13,873 nt of DNA. It comes from Dehalococcoidales bacterium. GTDB taxonomy: Bacteria; Chloroflexota; Dehalococcoidia; Dehalococcoidales; UBA5760. The notes beneath the pieces were generated by a model. It had not been told where the DNA came from and did no database searches. It worked only from the letters and a program-made list of their open reading frames with translations. The position numbers and the translations under genes are program-made. The stretch is taken from assembly GCA_028710655.1 (NCBI GenBank), contig JAQTTS010000028.1:1-13873 (forward strand), in the 5' to 3' direction. Shown piece by piece: positions 1 through 7,467 of the stretch (its first letter is position 1; every line of letters starts with the position of its first letter).

Positions 1-6
1 CCTGAA

Positions 7-23
7 AAATCTGTTTTAGATTT
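7..23 (-). terminator. weak AT-rich hairpin after tRNA-Ala
   Basis: On the minus strand, about 28 bases past the tRNA-Ala CCA end, AAATCT and AGATTT form a 6-bp stem with a 5-base loop, followed by a short T run. It could act as a transcription terminator for the tRNA, but the stem is short and AT-rich. Confidence 0.3.
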
Positions 24-50
24 CCTGGGAGTTCTAGGTATCGTCCCCTT

Positions 51-126
51 TGGTGGAGCTGAGGGGACTCGAACCCCTGACCCCCTCCGTGCAAAGGAGG
101 TGCTCTCCCAGCTGAGCTACAGCCCC
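51..126 (-). tRNA. tRNA-Ala (anticodon TGC)
   Basis: The minus strand folds as a full cloverleaf: acceptor GGGGCTG..CAGCTCC, a D arm of GCTC/GAGC type, anticodon stem CTCCT/GGAGG with loop TTTGCAC (anticodon TGC), and a T arm with GGTTCGAGTCC. Discriminator A and an encoded CCA are present, giving 76 nt. GGGGC at the acceptor end and TGC are typical of bacterial tRNA-Ala. It inserts alanine during translation. A consensus-like promoter lies just upstream. Confidence 0.97.
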
Positions 127-140
127 GTTCGCTACCGGTA

Positions 141-170
141 ATTATATACAATCAGCGGCCTTGCTGGCAA
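141..170 (-). promoter_or_regulatory. sigma70-type promoter of tRNA-Ala
   Basis: On the minus strand TTGCCA (170-165) and TATAAT (146-141) are 18 bp apart. Transcription would start near 134, a few bases before the tRNA 5' end at 126. Confidence 0.6.
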
Positions 171-226
171 TTTGATCTGGCTGATTATGTGATAAACTGT
201 TATCCATAAAAAGGGTGGAGGGCCCC

Positions 227-1033
227 ATGACTGTAGCCCATATTCTGATTCTGCTGGCGACCGGCGCCGGCGTGGGGTTTGCCGGCGGCCTGCTGGGGGT
301 AGGCGGTTCCTTTATTATGACGCCGGTCCAGTATCTGGTTTTTACCGATATGGGCATCCCGGTCGATATCGCCGTCAAGCTGGCTTTCGGCACCAGTCTG
401 ATGGTTATTCTCCCTACCGCTGCCAGCGGCGCTTGGAGACACCATGGGGAGGGTGCCGTCTGGTGGCGGGCGGCTGTCATCATGGGGGTGTGCGGCTCGG
501 CCTGTGCCTTCGGTGGAGCGACCCTGGCCAGCTATCTGCCCGGAGCGGGCTTGAAGCTGGCTTTCGGCATCGTGGTTATCGCGGCCGGTGCTGGGATGCT
601 CGTCCGCAGACCGGTAAAGGCTGTTGAGCAACCGAAGAGTAACCCCTGGCTCTGGGTGGCCTGGGCGGCTCCGATCGGTGTGATCAGCGGTCTGGTCGGC
701 CTCGGCGGCGGCGTACTGGCTGTTCCGGTGATGGTGCTGGCGCTCAAGTTCAGGATCCATAGCGCCATAGCGACCTCACTGGCCTTTGTCATGTTTACCA
801 GTATCGGCGGCGTGATCGGTTATATCGTCAACGGGCAAGGTGTCGCCGGGCTGCCCTTGCATTGCCTGGGCTATGTTCATCTGGAGGCCTGGGGTCTGCT
901 GGCGGCGACCAGCATCGGCATGGCGCAGCTCGGGGCAAGGGCTACTCATCGTCTTCCGGCTAACCGTTTGAGATACGCATTCGTCGCGGTGATGTTCTAC
1001 CTGGGCTTAAGGATGCTCGGCGTCTTCGGTTGA
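227..1033 (+). CDS. TauE/SafE family sulfite/anion exporter-like membrane protein
   Basis: 268 residues, almost all hydrophobic membrane segments. It has the two related glycine-rich halves of the TauE/SafE (formerly DUF81) family: an N-terminal segment GFAGGLLGVGGSFIMTP (near residue 15) and a second one, GLVGLGGGVLAVPVM (near residue 155). Members are inner-membrane proteins linked to export or uptake of sulfite, sulfoacetate and other small anions; the substrate here cannot be read from the sequence. ATG 227 is preferred over GTG 215 because GGTGGAGG (215-222) then serves as ribosome binding site; starting at GTG 215 would place that motif inside the gene. It converges on the feoB membrane gene with only 9 bp between the stop codons, leaving no room for a usual bidirectional terminator. 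Confidence 0.85.
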   Translation: MTVAHILILLATGAGVGFAGGLLGVGGSFIMTPVQYLVFTDMGIPVDIAVKLAFGTSLMVILPTAASGAWRHHGEGAVWWRAAVIMGVCGSACAFGGATLASYLPGAGLKLAFGIVVIAAGAGMLVRRPVKAVEQPKSNPWLWVAWAAPIGVISGLVGLGGGVLAVPVMVLALKFRIHSAIATSLAFVMFTSIGGVIGYIVNGQGVAGLPLHCLGYVHLEAWGLLAATSIGMAQLGARATHRLPANRLRYAFVAVMFYLGLRMLGVFG

Positions 1034-1042
1034 ACACTCCTG

Positions 1043-2383
1043 CTATCCTCCGAGAACAACCCTGCCGGTCTGGTAGATGACGGTAGCGGCGACCCAGGCG
1101 ACGGCACAGGTATAGCCGATGGCGAACCAGGACCACTTTGCCGAGGATTCGCTGCGTATGGTGGCAATGCTGGCGGCGCAGGGGATATAGAGCAGGCTGA
1201 AGACCATGAAGGAGAAGGCAACCAGCGGTGTCCAGCCCAGTTGAAACGCCAGAGCACCGCCCAGTCCGGCTTCTCCGGCGGCGAAGATGGCTCCCAGGCT
1301 GCCGACCACGATTTCTTTAGCCAGGAAGCCGAAGACCAGGCTGGCGGCTGCTGGCCACTGGGCAAAGCCGCAGGGGCCAAATACCGGTGCCACAGCACTG
1401 CCTATTCTGCCCAGGATGCTCCCGGCGCTGGCGTACTCTACACCCCAGGGCAGACTGGCCAGCAGCCAGACTACCACCACTGCGGCGAAGATGATGGTGC
1501 CTGCCCTTTTCAGAAAGTGCTTGCCCCGCTCCCACATATGAATCACTGCCCCGCGGAAGGTGGGCAGGCGGTAGGGTGGCAGCTCCATGACGAAGTGCCC
1601 CGATTCTCCGGCAAAAAGGCTCCTACGCAGCATCCAGGCGCTGAAGATGGCGATGCCGATGCCGATCAGGTACATCGCGAAGACGACCAGTCCGGCGCGG
1701 GCGGGAAAGAAGGCTCCGGCGAGGAGGACGAAGATGGGCAGGCGGGCTCCGCAGGACATGAAGGGGGTGACCAGCATCGTGGTCAGTCTGTCTTTGCTGT
1801 TTTCTATCGTCCGGCAGGCCATCACGGCGGGGATGGTGCAGCCGAAGCCCAGTATCATCGGAATAAAAGAACGGCCGTGCAGCCCTATCCGGTGCATCAC
1901 CCGGTCCATCACGAAGGCGGCCCGGGACAGGTATCCGCAGTCTTCCAGGACGGCTATGGCGATGAAGAGCAGGAATATCGGCGGGACGAAGCTGATTACC
2001 GAGCCGACGCCGCTGATGATGCCGTTGCCGAGCAGCGAGCTCCACCAGTCGGGAGAGATGCCCCCCGCCATGCCGGCGAGGTTTCTGAAGCCGGCATCAA
2101 TCAGCTCCATCAGAGGTCCGGAGAGGGTAAAGACGAACTGGAACATCCCGTACATTATGCCCAGGAAGATGGGGATGCCCCAGATACGATGGACCAGCAC
2201 CCGGTCTATCTTGTCCGACGTAGTGGCCTTCTCCACACGCGGCTTTTTCAGGGTGTCCCTGAGCAGGCCGCTGATAAATCCGTATCTCGCACCGGCGATC
2301 ACGGTCTCCGCGTCGTCGCCGAGAATGCTTTTTAAGTGTGCGATGCTCTTGTCTTTAGCCTGGATTATCTCTTCACGACTCAT
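1043..2383 (-). CDS. feoB: FeoB membrane (Gate) part, separate from the GTPase part
   Basis: 446 residues forming the C-terminal two-thirds of the ferrous iron transporter FeoB. Residues 1-55 (with ARYGFISGLL) match the end of the cytoplasmic helical domain. TSDKIDRVLVHRIWGIP (55-71) leads into the transmembrane part. The two Gate signatures are visible: GFGCTIPA (179-186) and PFMSCGARLP (207-216). This is the pore that moves Fe2+ across the inner membrane. A complete FeoB usually has GTPase and membrane parts in one chain; here 226 + 446 = 672 residues together give a full-length protein. The ATG overlaps the TGA of the GTPase gene (ATGA), so translation is probably coupled. There is only a weak AGGG as its own ribosome binding site. 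The split may be natural or due to one old frameshift; both parts keep every expected motif. Confidence 0.92.
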   Translation of the reverse strand: MSREEIIQAKDKSIAHLKSILGDDAETVIAGARYGFISGLLRDTLKKPRVEKATTSDKIDRVLVHRIWGIPIFLGIMYGMFQFVFTLSGPLMELIDAGFRNLAGMAGGISPDWWSSLLGNGIISGVGSVISFVPPIFLLFIAIAVLEDCGYLSRAAFVMDRVMHRIGLHGRSFIPMILGFGCTIPAVMACRTIENSKDRLTTMLVTPFMSCGARLPIFVLLAGAFFPARAGLVVFAMYLIGIGIAIFSAWMLRRSLFAGESGHFVMELPPYRLPTFRGAVIHMWERGKHFLKRAGTIIFAAVVVVWLLASLPWGVEYASAGSILGRIGSAVAPVFGPCGFAQWPAAASLVFGFLAKEIVVGSLGAIFAAGEAGLGGALAFQLGWTPLVAFSFMVFSLLYIPCAASIATIRSESSAKWSWFAIGYTCAVAWVAATVIYQTGRVVLGG

Positions 2384-3060
2384 CTATTGAGCCCTATCTT
2401 CTCCAGCACTTCCCCGTCCTCTTCCAGCAGCTTTATCGCCAGCCAGCGGGGCGGGAATCGCTTTGACAGCTCTTCATCCCGCGTAATCAGTGATTCCAGC
2501 TCCTTGATGTGTTCCTCCAGTTCGTTGCCGTAGAAGAGCTTTACCTTTTCTACGCCGGACCGGCCCTCAAAAGCATCTACTATTGCCTGGAGCAGCCTGT
2601 CGTTGCTTCCCTTTTTCTTGGCGACCATCGGTACTACCGGTGCCCCCAGCTCCCGGGCCAGCTTGTCAACGTTGATCTGGTAGTCCCTGGACCGGGCGAT
2701 GTCCATCATGTTCAGGGCGACTACCAGGTTGGCCTCCAGTTCGATCAGCTGTACGGTAAGGTAGAGGTTTCGCTCCAGGTTAGAGGCGTCCAGAATATCC
2801 ACGACGACATCTGGTGCGCCTTCCAGGATGAAGTTCCGCGCCACTACCTCGTCGGGTGAGTAGGCGGTCAGACTGTAGACGCCGGGCAGGTCGACTACTT
2901 TGACCTGATAGTCTCCGTATCGGTAGCTGCCCTCTTTCTTCTCGACGGTTACCCCGGGCCAGTTCCCCACATGCTGATGGGCCCCGGTGAGGTTGTTGAA
3001 TACCGTTGTCTTGCCGGCATTGGGGTTGCCGGCCAGGGCAACGGTTATCTTGTTAGCCAT
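2380..3060 (-). CDS. feoB: FeoB GTPase part (split FeoB)
   Basis: 226-residue cytoplasmic GTP-binding part of ferrous iron transporter FeoB. G1 is GNPNAGKT (11-18), the switch I region HVGNWPGVTVE (30-40) holds the G2 threonine, G3 is DLPG (57-60) and G4 is NMMD (117-120). Residues from about 165 onward are the helical GDP-dissociation-inhibitor-like domain, cut short after PPRWLAIKLLEEDGEVLEKI. The rest of that domain and the whole pore are in the next gene, whose ATG overlaps this stop codon. GTP binding and hydrolysis by this domain control Fe2+ flow through the membrane part. The gene overlaps the upstream feoA by 8 bp, giving tight operon packing. Confidence 0.93.
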   Translation of the reverse strand: MANKITVALAGNPNAGKTTVFNNLTGAHQHVGNWPGVTVEKKEGSYRYGDYQVKVVDLPGVYSLTAYSPDEVVARNFILEGAPDVVVDILDASNLERNLYLTVQLIELEANLVVALNMMDIARSRDYQINVDKLARELGAPVVPMVAKKKGSNDRLLQAIVDAFEGRSGVEKVKLFYGNELEEHIKELESLITRDEELSKRFPPRWLAIKLLEEDGEVLEKIGLNR

Positions 3061-3298
3061 TGTCCGTTATTTCTACCATAATCTTCAGGGCGACCCCGTG
3101 ACCGAGGACCAGCCTGGAGCCCCTGAGGTCGATCAGGATCGGCCCCGGCATCTGGCTATTGATTACCTTCAGCGTTGTCCCCGGAGTTAAGCCCATATCG
3201 GCCAGCCGCTGCACCAGGCCGTGGCCGCCTCTAATCTCGGCTACCGTAACTTCTTCGTACGGATTAATCATCGCCAGCGGCAGAGACTTCCCGCTCAT
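3053..3298 (-). CDS. feoA: FeoA-type SH3-like protein (second copy)
   Basis: 81 residues with the FeoA pattern: hydrophilic start, VAEIRGGHGLVQRLADMGLTPGTTLKVI, then PILIDLRGSRLVLGHGVALKIMVE. This is a small beta-barrel (SH3-like) cytoplasmic protein that binds or assists FeoB in ferrous iron uptake. It is the FeoA gene next to feoB (8-bp overlap), and its start abuts the stop of the first feoA. Two adjacent, diverged feoA genes suggest the two proteins have separate roles or form a mixed complex; that is inference. Confidence 0.9.
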   Translation of the reverse strand: MSGKSLPLAMINPYEEVTVAEIRGGHGLVQRLADMGLTPGTTLKVINSQMPGPILIDLRGSRLVLGHGVALKIMVEITDNG

Positions 3299-3532
3299 CT
3301 AGTCTACCTCCACCTGGACGTTGACTGCTTCTTCCTTGCGCAGCGACAGTTGATAACCCCGGAGCCTTATCCAGATGGGGTCTCCCATCGGTGCGATACG
3401 CTCGACCACAACCACCGCCGGCGGGATTACTCCCATATCCAGGATGCGCCGGTGGACCTGCCCGTTGCCGCCTACCTTGCTGATGCGGCCATGCTCACCC
3501 ACTCTCATCTCGCCTAAATTCTTGATTGCCAT
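3299..3532 (-). CDS. feoA: FeoA-type SH3-like protein (first copy)
   Basis: 77 residues with the FeoA core: GNGQVHRRILDMGVIPPAV, then GDPIWIRLRGYQLSLRKEEA. It is clearly related to, but well diverged from, the second copy that follows with no gap. The role is accessory to FeoB Fe2+ transport; FeoA proteins resemble the C-terminal SH3-like domain of DtxR-type regulators. The ATG is preceded by GGTAAAGAGGG, whose AGAGGG sits very close to the ATG; the GG at about -12 could also serve. It lies 47 bp after the fur stop with no visible terminator, so it is probably part of one fur-feo transcript. Confidence 0.88.
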   Translation of the reverse strand: MAIKNLGEMRVGEHGRISKVGGNGQVHRRILDMGVIPPAVVVVERIAPMGDPIWIRLRGYQLSLRKEEAVNVQVEVD

Positions 3533-3579
3533 CCCTCTTTACCTTTCTTTCCCGATCCTTTGGGCAGCTCTGGCAGTAG

Positions 3580-4023
3580 CTACTTCCTGTTCTGACGGCA
3601 CTTTGCACAGTATCCGGTCATCTGCACCTCTGCGTCGATGACCTCAAAGCCCTTCTTACGGCTGATTTCCTGCTTCATCTCCGAGCACAGCCCGCACTCG
3701 AACTCGATTACCTGGCCGCAGCCCAGACAGACCAGGTGGTGGTGCTCGGTGGATGGCTTCACCTCGTAGTGGTGGTGGGACTCGGTGAAGTGAAGCTCCT
3801 GTATCAGTCCCAGTTCCTTCAGTGTGCGCAGATTACGGTATACCGTGGACAGGCTGAAGTTGGACTGTATCTGCCGGGCCTGGCTGTAGACTTCATCGGC
3901 ATCCAGGTGTTCGCCGCCACGGTTGATAATATCCAGTATCAGCGCCCGCTGGCTGGTCATCCTCAGTCCGGCCGAGCTCAGTGCCGTGCGCTTAATGACG
4001 GTGCTCTGCTTCTTGGCTGCCAT
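3580..4023 (-). CDS. fur: Fur/PerR family metal-dependent repressor
   Basis: 147 residues. The N-terminal winged helix includes GLRMTSQRALILDII (19-33) and the recognition helix SLSTVYRNLRTLKELGLI (57-74). The dimerisation/metal part has the His cluster SHHHYEV (82-88) and EHHHLVCLGCG (93-103). Structural Zn cysteines are C99/C102 with C139/C142; an extra pair C110/C113 is present. Such proteins bind DNA with Fe2+ (or Mn2+/Zn2+) as corepressor. Being first in line before feoA-feoA-feoB makes an iron-sensing Fur the best call, but PerR or Zur cannot be excluded from motifs alone. AAGGAGA lies just before the ATG. It has its own consensus promoter with an overlapping palindrome, so it is likely autoregulated together with the feo genes. 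Confidence 0.9.
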   Translation of the reverse strand: MAAKKQSTVIKRTALSSAGLRMTSQRALILDIINRGGEHLDADEVYSQARQIQSNFSLSTVYRNLRTLKELGLIQELHFTESHHHYEVKPSTEHHHLVCLGCGQVIEFECGLCSEMKQEISRKKGFEVIDAEVQMTGYCAKCRQNRK

Positions 4024-4043
4024 TCTCCTTGTCGCTAATGATT

Positions 4044-4058
4044 ATTATTTGCAATAAT
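4044..4058. promoter_or_regulatory. candidate Fur operator (AT-rich palindrome)
   Basis: ATTATT-TGC-AATAAT is a perfect 6-3-6 inverted repeat. It overlaps the end of the fur -10 box and covers the predicted start of transcription. The size and AT-rich symmetric form resemble Fur-family boxes, although it is not an exact match to the classical GATAAT-based consensus. Binding by the adjacent Fur protein would shut down fur and the feo genes. The role is inferred. Confidence 0.5.
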
Positions 4059-4085
4059 TATATGATATCGGCCCCCGGCTGTCAA
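4057..4085 (-). promoter_or_regulatory. consensus sigma70 promoter of fur-feo
   Basis: On the minus strand TTGACA (4085-4080) and TATAAT (4062-4057) match both consensus hexamers exactly with a 17-bp spacer. Transcription would begin near 4050, about 27 bases before the fur ATG. It is expected to drive fur and probably feoA-feoA-feoB. Confidence 0.85.
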
Positions 4086-4129
4086 TTTTTGTTTTGGCGA
4101 AAGAGACTTAATATCTTTGGAGTCGGTGC

Positions 4130-4945
4130 TCAGGCTTCCAGTAATTTCTTTATCGCCGGGATGGCATGCCGGGCCGCCCTCTTGCCCAGGAGGATGCATT
4201 CCCGAGCCCGGTTGAAGTTACCGGGCAGGATATGCCCCACTTCCGGTGTAATCACAATATCGGCCTGTCTCAGTCCGTCCAGCGCCGCCTGATAGCCCAT
4301 AATATAGATCATCCGTACCACGATGTTGAAAACGTTCGGTTCTTTCCGGGTTTTGGTATCCACGGCGTCGGTCTTCTTCTTTCTGCCGCCCAGATAGGGT
4401 ACCACATTGACCGCGATGACGATGTCGGCACCCATCTCTTTGGCGGCCCGTACCGGTATCGGTTCGACCAGGGCGCCATCGAAAAGGTAATTATCCTGCC
4501 ACTTGGCCGGAGTAAAGATGACCGGCATCGAGGCGCTGGCTCTCACTGCCGCCACTACCGGGCCCTGCTTGATGACCACCTCCTTGCCGGTGCCGATGTC
4601 GGTGGCCAGGCAGGTGAAGGGTATTTTCAGGTCGGCAAAATCCACATCGCCGATAAGGGACTTGAGCCACCCGTTGATCTTCCTCCCCTTGATGAAGCCG
4701 CTGGTCGATACGGTGAAATCAGCCAGAGACATCATCTTCATCAGGCTCAGTCCGGTCACCGTGTTGGCTATCTCGCCGATATTCTTCCCCGCGGCATAGG
4801 CGGCGCCGATGATCGCCCCGATGCTGGTACCGGCGATCATATCGATGGGGATGCCATTTTTCTCCAGGACTTCCAGCACGCCGACGTGTGCCAGACCGCG
4901 GGCAGCGCCGCTGCTCAGCACCAACCCCACCTTTTTTCGTTCCAA
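4130..4945 (-). CDS. patatin-like phospholipase (RssA-type)
   Basis: 271 residues of the bacterial patatin family. The oxyanion-hole segment is SSGAARG (11-17), the nucleophile elbow is GTSIG with Ser41, and the catalytic aspartate of the Ser-Asp dyad is Asp156 in DGALVEP. RASASMPVIF (135-144) before it is also typical. Such proteins hydrolyse ester bonds of phospholipids or other lipids; the substrate is unknown. There is no signal peptide, so it is probably cytoplasmic. The start is taken as TTG 4945 because the protein begins right at the conserved KKVGLVLSSGAARG and AAGGAG lies 9 bases upstream. It follows the herA gene by 29 bp on the same strand and is likely co-transcribed. The next gene, fur, has its own promoter. 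Confidence 0.88.
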   Translation of the reverse strand: MERKKVGLVLSSGAARGLAHVGVLEVLEKNGIPIDMIAGTSIGAIIGAAYAAGKNIGEIANTVTGLSLMKMMSLADFTVSTSGFIKGRKINGWLKSLIGDVDFADLKIPFTCLATDIGTGKEVVIKQGPVVAAVRASASMPVIFTPAKWQDNYLFDGALVEPIPVRAAKEMGADIVIAVNVVPYLGGRKKKTDAVDTKTRKEPNVFNIVVRMIYIMGYQAALDGLRQADIVITPEVGHILPGNFNRARECILLGKRAARHAIPAIKKLLEA

Positions 4946-4974
4946 TCTATTCTGCTCCTTACCGACCTGATGAT

Positions 4975-6591
4975 CTATCCCCAGAGGTCTTCGATGTCCT
5001 GCTCGGCCTGTTTGGCCGCTCCGGTCTCCCCATCGGTGGCCAGTTCCTGATAGGATTTTGCCGATCCGTATTCCCTGGGCTGGAAAGCTACCGGCATCGG
5101 TACGGCGTGACCGAAAATGAGCGCCTGCTGCTTGGAAGCCAGCTTGGACAGCACCGATTTAAGCTCGCTCTTGCCGGATACTCCAGACAGTACGCTGTCG
5201 ATGTCGCGTTCATTATCGAGCAGGAAGGTTGCCTTCGTGCCGACCTGTGACATAATCTCGTCGTCAATGCCGCTGGGGCGCTGGTCGATTACGAGCAGGG
5301 TGGCGTTATACTTGCGCATCTCACGGGCGATGGTGCCGAAGATGGTCTGCGAAGCCACCTCCGGGTTGAGGAATTTATGGGCTTCCTCGATGGTTATCAC
5401 CAGGGGCTGCGGCCCGGTCGAGTTTTCCGCCATCGCTCTTTCCGTTTTCTCACGGTACCGGGCGTAGATGCGGCGGGTGAGCAGGTTGGCCACCAGGACA
5501 TAGGCGGTGATATCGTTACACTTGCCGAATTCCAGGACTACGTTGGTACCCCGGCTGAGGTGGTCGAGGATGTGCGTTACGGCATCGGCCGGTGCGTGAG
5601 GTTCGATGAAGGGCAGCCTCTTGATGATGGCCAACCCTCTCTGCAGGTTCGAGAAGGTGCTCTCGTGGATATTAAGCTCTTTCAAAAGCTCCCTGGTCTC
5701 ATCGGAGGTATCCAGGCTGACGGTCTTCTCCAGCCAGCTCTTGCCGAACCGCTCCCGGAACTGGAATACGGCTCCGATGGCGGGTTCGGTCAGATTCAGC
5801 GTTTGGCGCAGCAGGACCATATCGGCCGGCTCAATCTCGTCATAGCCTATGCGGACGGTGAAGTCGGTGAGCACCCCTCTCCGCTTTGAGCTTTCTTCAT
5901 CGAGGGTGAAGACGGCTACCTTGGCCGGGAAGAGTTGCTTGAGAGCCTTTACCTTCTTTTTCCCCTGCTCGCTGCTGCCCTCCCAGCCGTATTCGCTGTG
6001 CATATCGAAGATGAGGTTTACCGCCTTCGATTTCTGCAGCATGCCGATCAGGAGCTGCCTGGTAAAGAAGGTCTTGCCGGTACCGCTCTTGCCGAAGACG
6101 CCGCTGGAGCGCTCGACCAGCTTCTCCATATCGAGACAGAGCCTGGTCTCCATATCCAGCGGGTTACCGATCCAGAACCTTTTCTCGTCCTCTTTGCCGA
6201 AGACCAGCTCCACGTCCTCCTGGGAGGCCGGTTTTACCGGCGAGAAGTGCGATGGTATCGTCTTGACCGGCTGCGGCCCCTCGGTAAGGCTGGCGGTATC
6301 GCCGCCGATGGTGAGATAGGGCGAAATATGCAGGGTTCCGTAGGTGCTGGTGCCGGACAGAACTTCGGCGATGAAGGGGTCGGAAACGTCGGGCGGGATG
6401 ACGGTAAGCTTGGGGTCGGTTACGCCCAGGCTGATATCGGTGATCATGCCGAAGAAGCGCCGTTTTTTCCCCTCGATGGTGACATAGCGTCCTACCGCGA
6501 TGTCCTCGACCGAGGCGTCGCCATCCAGCCTGGCTTCCACGCCCTTGTTCAAGGAGCCAGTGGTAACGATGCCCAGCCTGTCCGTGTTCAT
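4975..6591 (-). CDS. herA: HerA-type DNA-pumping ATPase (DUF87)
   Basis: 538 residues from ATG 6591. An N-terminal HAS-barrel-like part (about 1-110) is followed by a FtsK/HerA-type P-loop ATPase: Walker A GKSGTGKT (167-174), Walker B LVITIEEAH (397-405), and the later segment LLVIDQRPSGIDDEIMSQVGT (432-452), highly typical of HerA. HerA is a hexameric DNA translocase that works with NurA nuclease to process DNA ends, known from archaea and some bacteria. Here nurA and a free-standing HAS-barrel gene lie upstream on the same strand, which supports this function. The frame is open further, to a TTG at 6675, but GGAG nine bases before ATG 6591 and the start of the conserved barrel favour the shorter form; ATG 6606 is also possible. 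Confidence 0.9.
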   Translation of the reverse strand: MNTDRLGIVTTGSLNKGVEARLDGDASVEDIAVGRYVTIEGKKRRFFGMITDISLGVTDPKLTVIPPDVSDPFIAEVLSGTSTYGTLHISPYLTIGGDTASLTEGPQPVKTIPSHFSPVKPASQEDVELVFGKEDEKRFWIGNPLDMETRLCLDMEKLVERSSGVFGKSGTGKTFFTRQLLIGMLQKSKAVNLIFDMHSEYGWEGSSEQGKKKVKALKQLFPAKVAVFTLDEESSKRRGVLTDFTVRIGYDEIEPADMVLLRQTLNLTEPAIGAVFQFRERFGKSWLEKTVSLDTSDETRELLKELNIHESTFSNLQRGLAIIKRLPFIEPHAPADAVTHILDHLSRGTNVVLEFGKCNDITAYVLVANLLTRRIYARYREKTERAMAENSTGPQPLVITIEEAHKFLNPEVASQTIFGTIAREMRKYNATLLVIDQRPSGIDDEIMSQVGTKATFLLDNERDIDSVLSGVSGKSELKSVLSKLASKQQALIFGHAVPMPVAFQPREYGSAKSYQELATDGETGAAKQAEQDIEDLWG

Positions 6592-6664
6592 CTCGCCACG
6601 CTCCATGCTTCCCGGCTGAGGTGGTAGGGAGTATTGACACTCATCATGCCGGGTACTTTCCGGA

Positions 6665-7258
6665 TCATATTTCAATCCTCTTCAGAATAGCCTTGAGCTG
6701 GTTCAGGTTGTCGCCGATCAGGAGGGCTAGCTCCTTGCCGGCGGCGATCAGAAAACTGCGGCGGTCCGGGTGTACCTGGCTCATCTGGCGCAGCGCGGCG
6801 CTGATAAGCTCGTCTGTAGAAACAGGCAGGTGAGCATTGACCAGTATGTTAAGGAAGGCGAAGGACCGGCTGAACTCCATTACTTCCTCGGGCGAGCACG
6901 GATAGACAAAGCCGTGGATGCGGGCCGGTTGAGGCGGCAGGTATTGGTTCAGCTTGTTTCCCTGCCGGTGGCCGACCACCAGGCAGTTGAATTCGCTCTT
7001 GAGCAGCTTTAACAGCTGCGGGTTCGATCGGTAGACCGCCTCTTCGCTGGCCTCATCCCTGCCCCGGGCAATCGGACGCCGCCCCGGCTCCAGGCTGGTG
7101 GTCGCCGCTTGATACACTACCCCGTATAACTCTACATTCGCATCCCCGGTCTTGACCATGCTGCCCAAAGCAGGCGAGCCGTAGAGCTCGTAACACTGGG
7201 CGGTGAAATCGGTGGAACTGGCTTCGATGACTTCACCGACCCTCTGTGTTTCACTCAT
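6665..7258 (-). CDS. HAS-barrel domain protein, HerA/NurA partner
   Basis: 197 residues. Residues about 6-70 look like a HAS barrel (HerA-ATP-synthase barrel): RVGEVIEASSTDFTAQCYEL, then GSMVKTG and ELYGVVYQAAT. Such barrels mediate subunit contacts or DNA entry in HerA-like ATPases. The rest is predicted mostly helical, without motifs I recognise. It sits between nurA and herA on the same strand and ends about 75 bp before the preferred herA ATG, which argues for a third component of the HerA-NurA machine. The ribosome binding site is weak (AGGA about 10 bases before the ATG). The domain call rests on pattern resemblance and context, not on catalytic residues. Confidence 0.7.
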   Translation of the reverse strand: MSETQRVGEVIEASSTDFTAQCYELYGSPALGSMVKTGDANVELYGVVYQAATTSLEPGRRPIARGRDEASEEAVYRSNPQLLKLLKSEFNCLVVGHRQGNKLNQYLPPQPARIHGFVYPCSPEEVMEFSRSFAFLNILVNAHLPVSTDELISAALRQMSQVHPDRRSFLIAAGKELALLIGDNLNQLKAILKRIEI

Positions 7259-7270
7259 TGTTTTGTTTTC

Positions 7271-7339
7271 CTATTTCTTTTCTGGTTTTTCCTTCTGCTG
7301 CTTGGGTTTCTTAACGTTCTTTCTTCCCTTGGATCCCAT
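7271..7339 (-). CDS. 22-residue lysine-rich small protein
   Basis: ATG 7339 to TAG 7271 encodes 22 residues beginning MGSKGRKNVKKPKQ, then Lys/Glu-rich to the end; about half the residues are Lys or Arg. A very good ribosome binding site, AAGGAGG, is placed 5 bases before the ATG, much better than that of the following HAS-barrel gene, which starts 12 bases after this stop. The sequence has the look of short basic nucleic-acid-binding tails. It lies inside the nurA - HAS - herA run, so it may be a small DNA-binding helper or a leader ORF that feeds ribosomes to the next gene. The function is unknown. Confidence 0.6.
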   Translation of the reverse strand: MGSKGRKNVKKPKQQKEKPEKK

Positions 7340-7467
7340 CTCTTCCTCCTTGATTAAGATTACCGTCTCCTTTGGTACGTTACCTCATAATAAACCATTT
7401 TGGCTTTTTAAGATAGTGTCTCCGCTGCCGGAATGAGTCGTCATTTGCCGTGCAGAACATCACTTGG

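Noticed and set aside
127..226. Riboswitch or leader RNA before the TauE-like gene
   Set aside because: Only about 100 bases are shared with the tRNA-Ala promoter, and no conserved leader motif is visible.
200..760. Minus-strand open frame over the TauE-like gene
   Set aside because: Hydrophilic shadow of a membrane protein gene; no ribosome binding site or recognisable domain.
1241..2335. Long plus-strand open frame opposite feoB
   Set aside because: Composition is Gly/Asp/Gln-rich without motifs; it is the mirror of the high-GC feoB coding strand.
4130..4945. Inactive patatin because the oxyanion motif is SSGAARG rather than GGGxRG
   Set aside because: RssA-type bacterial members have similar GSGAARG motifs, and Ser41 and Asp156 are intact.
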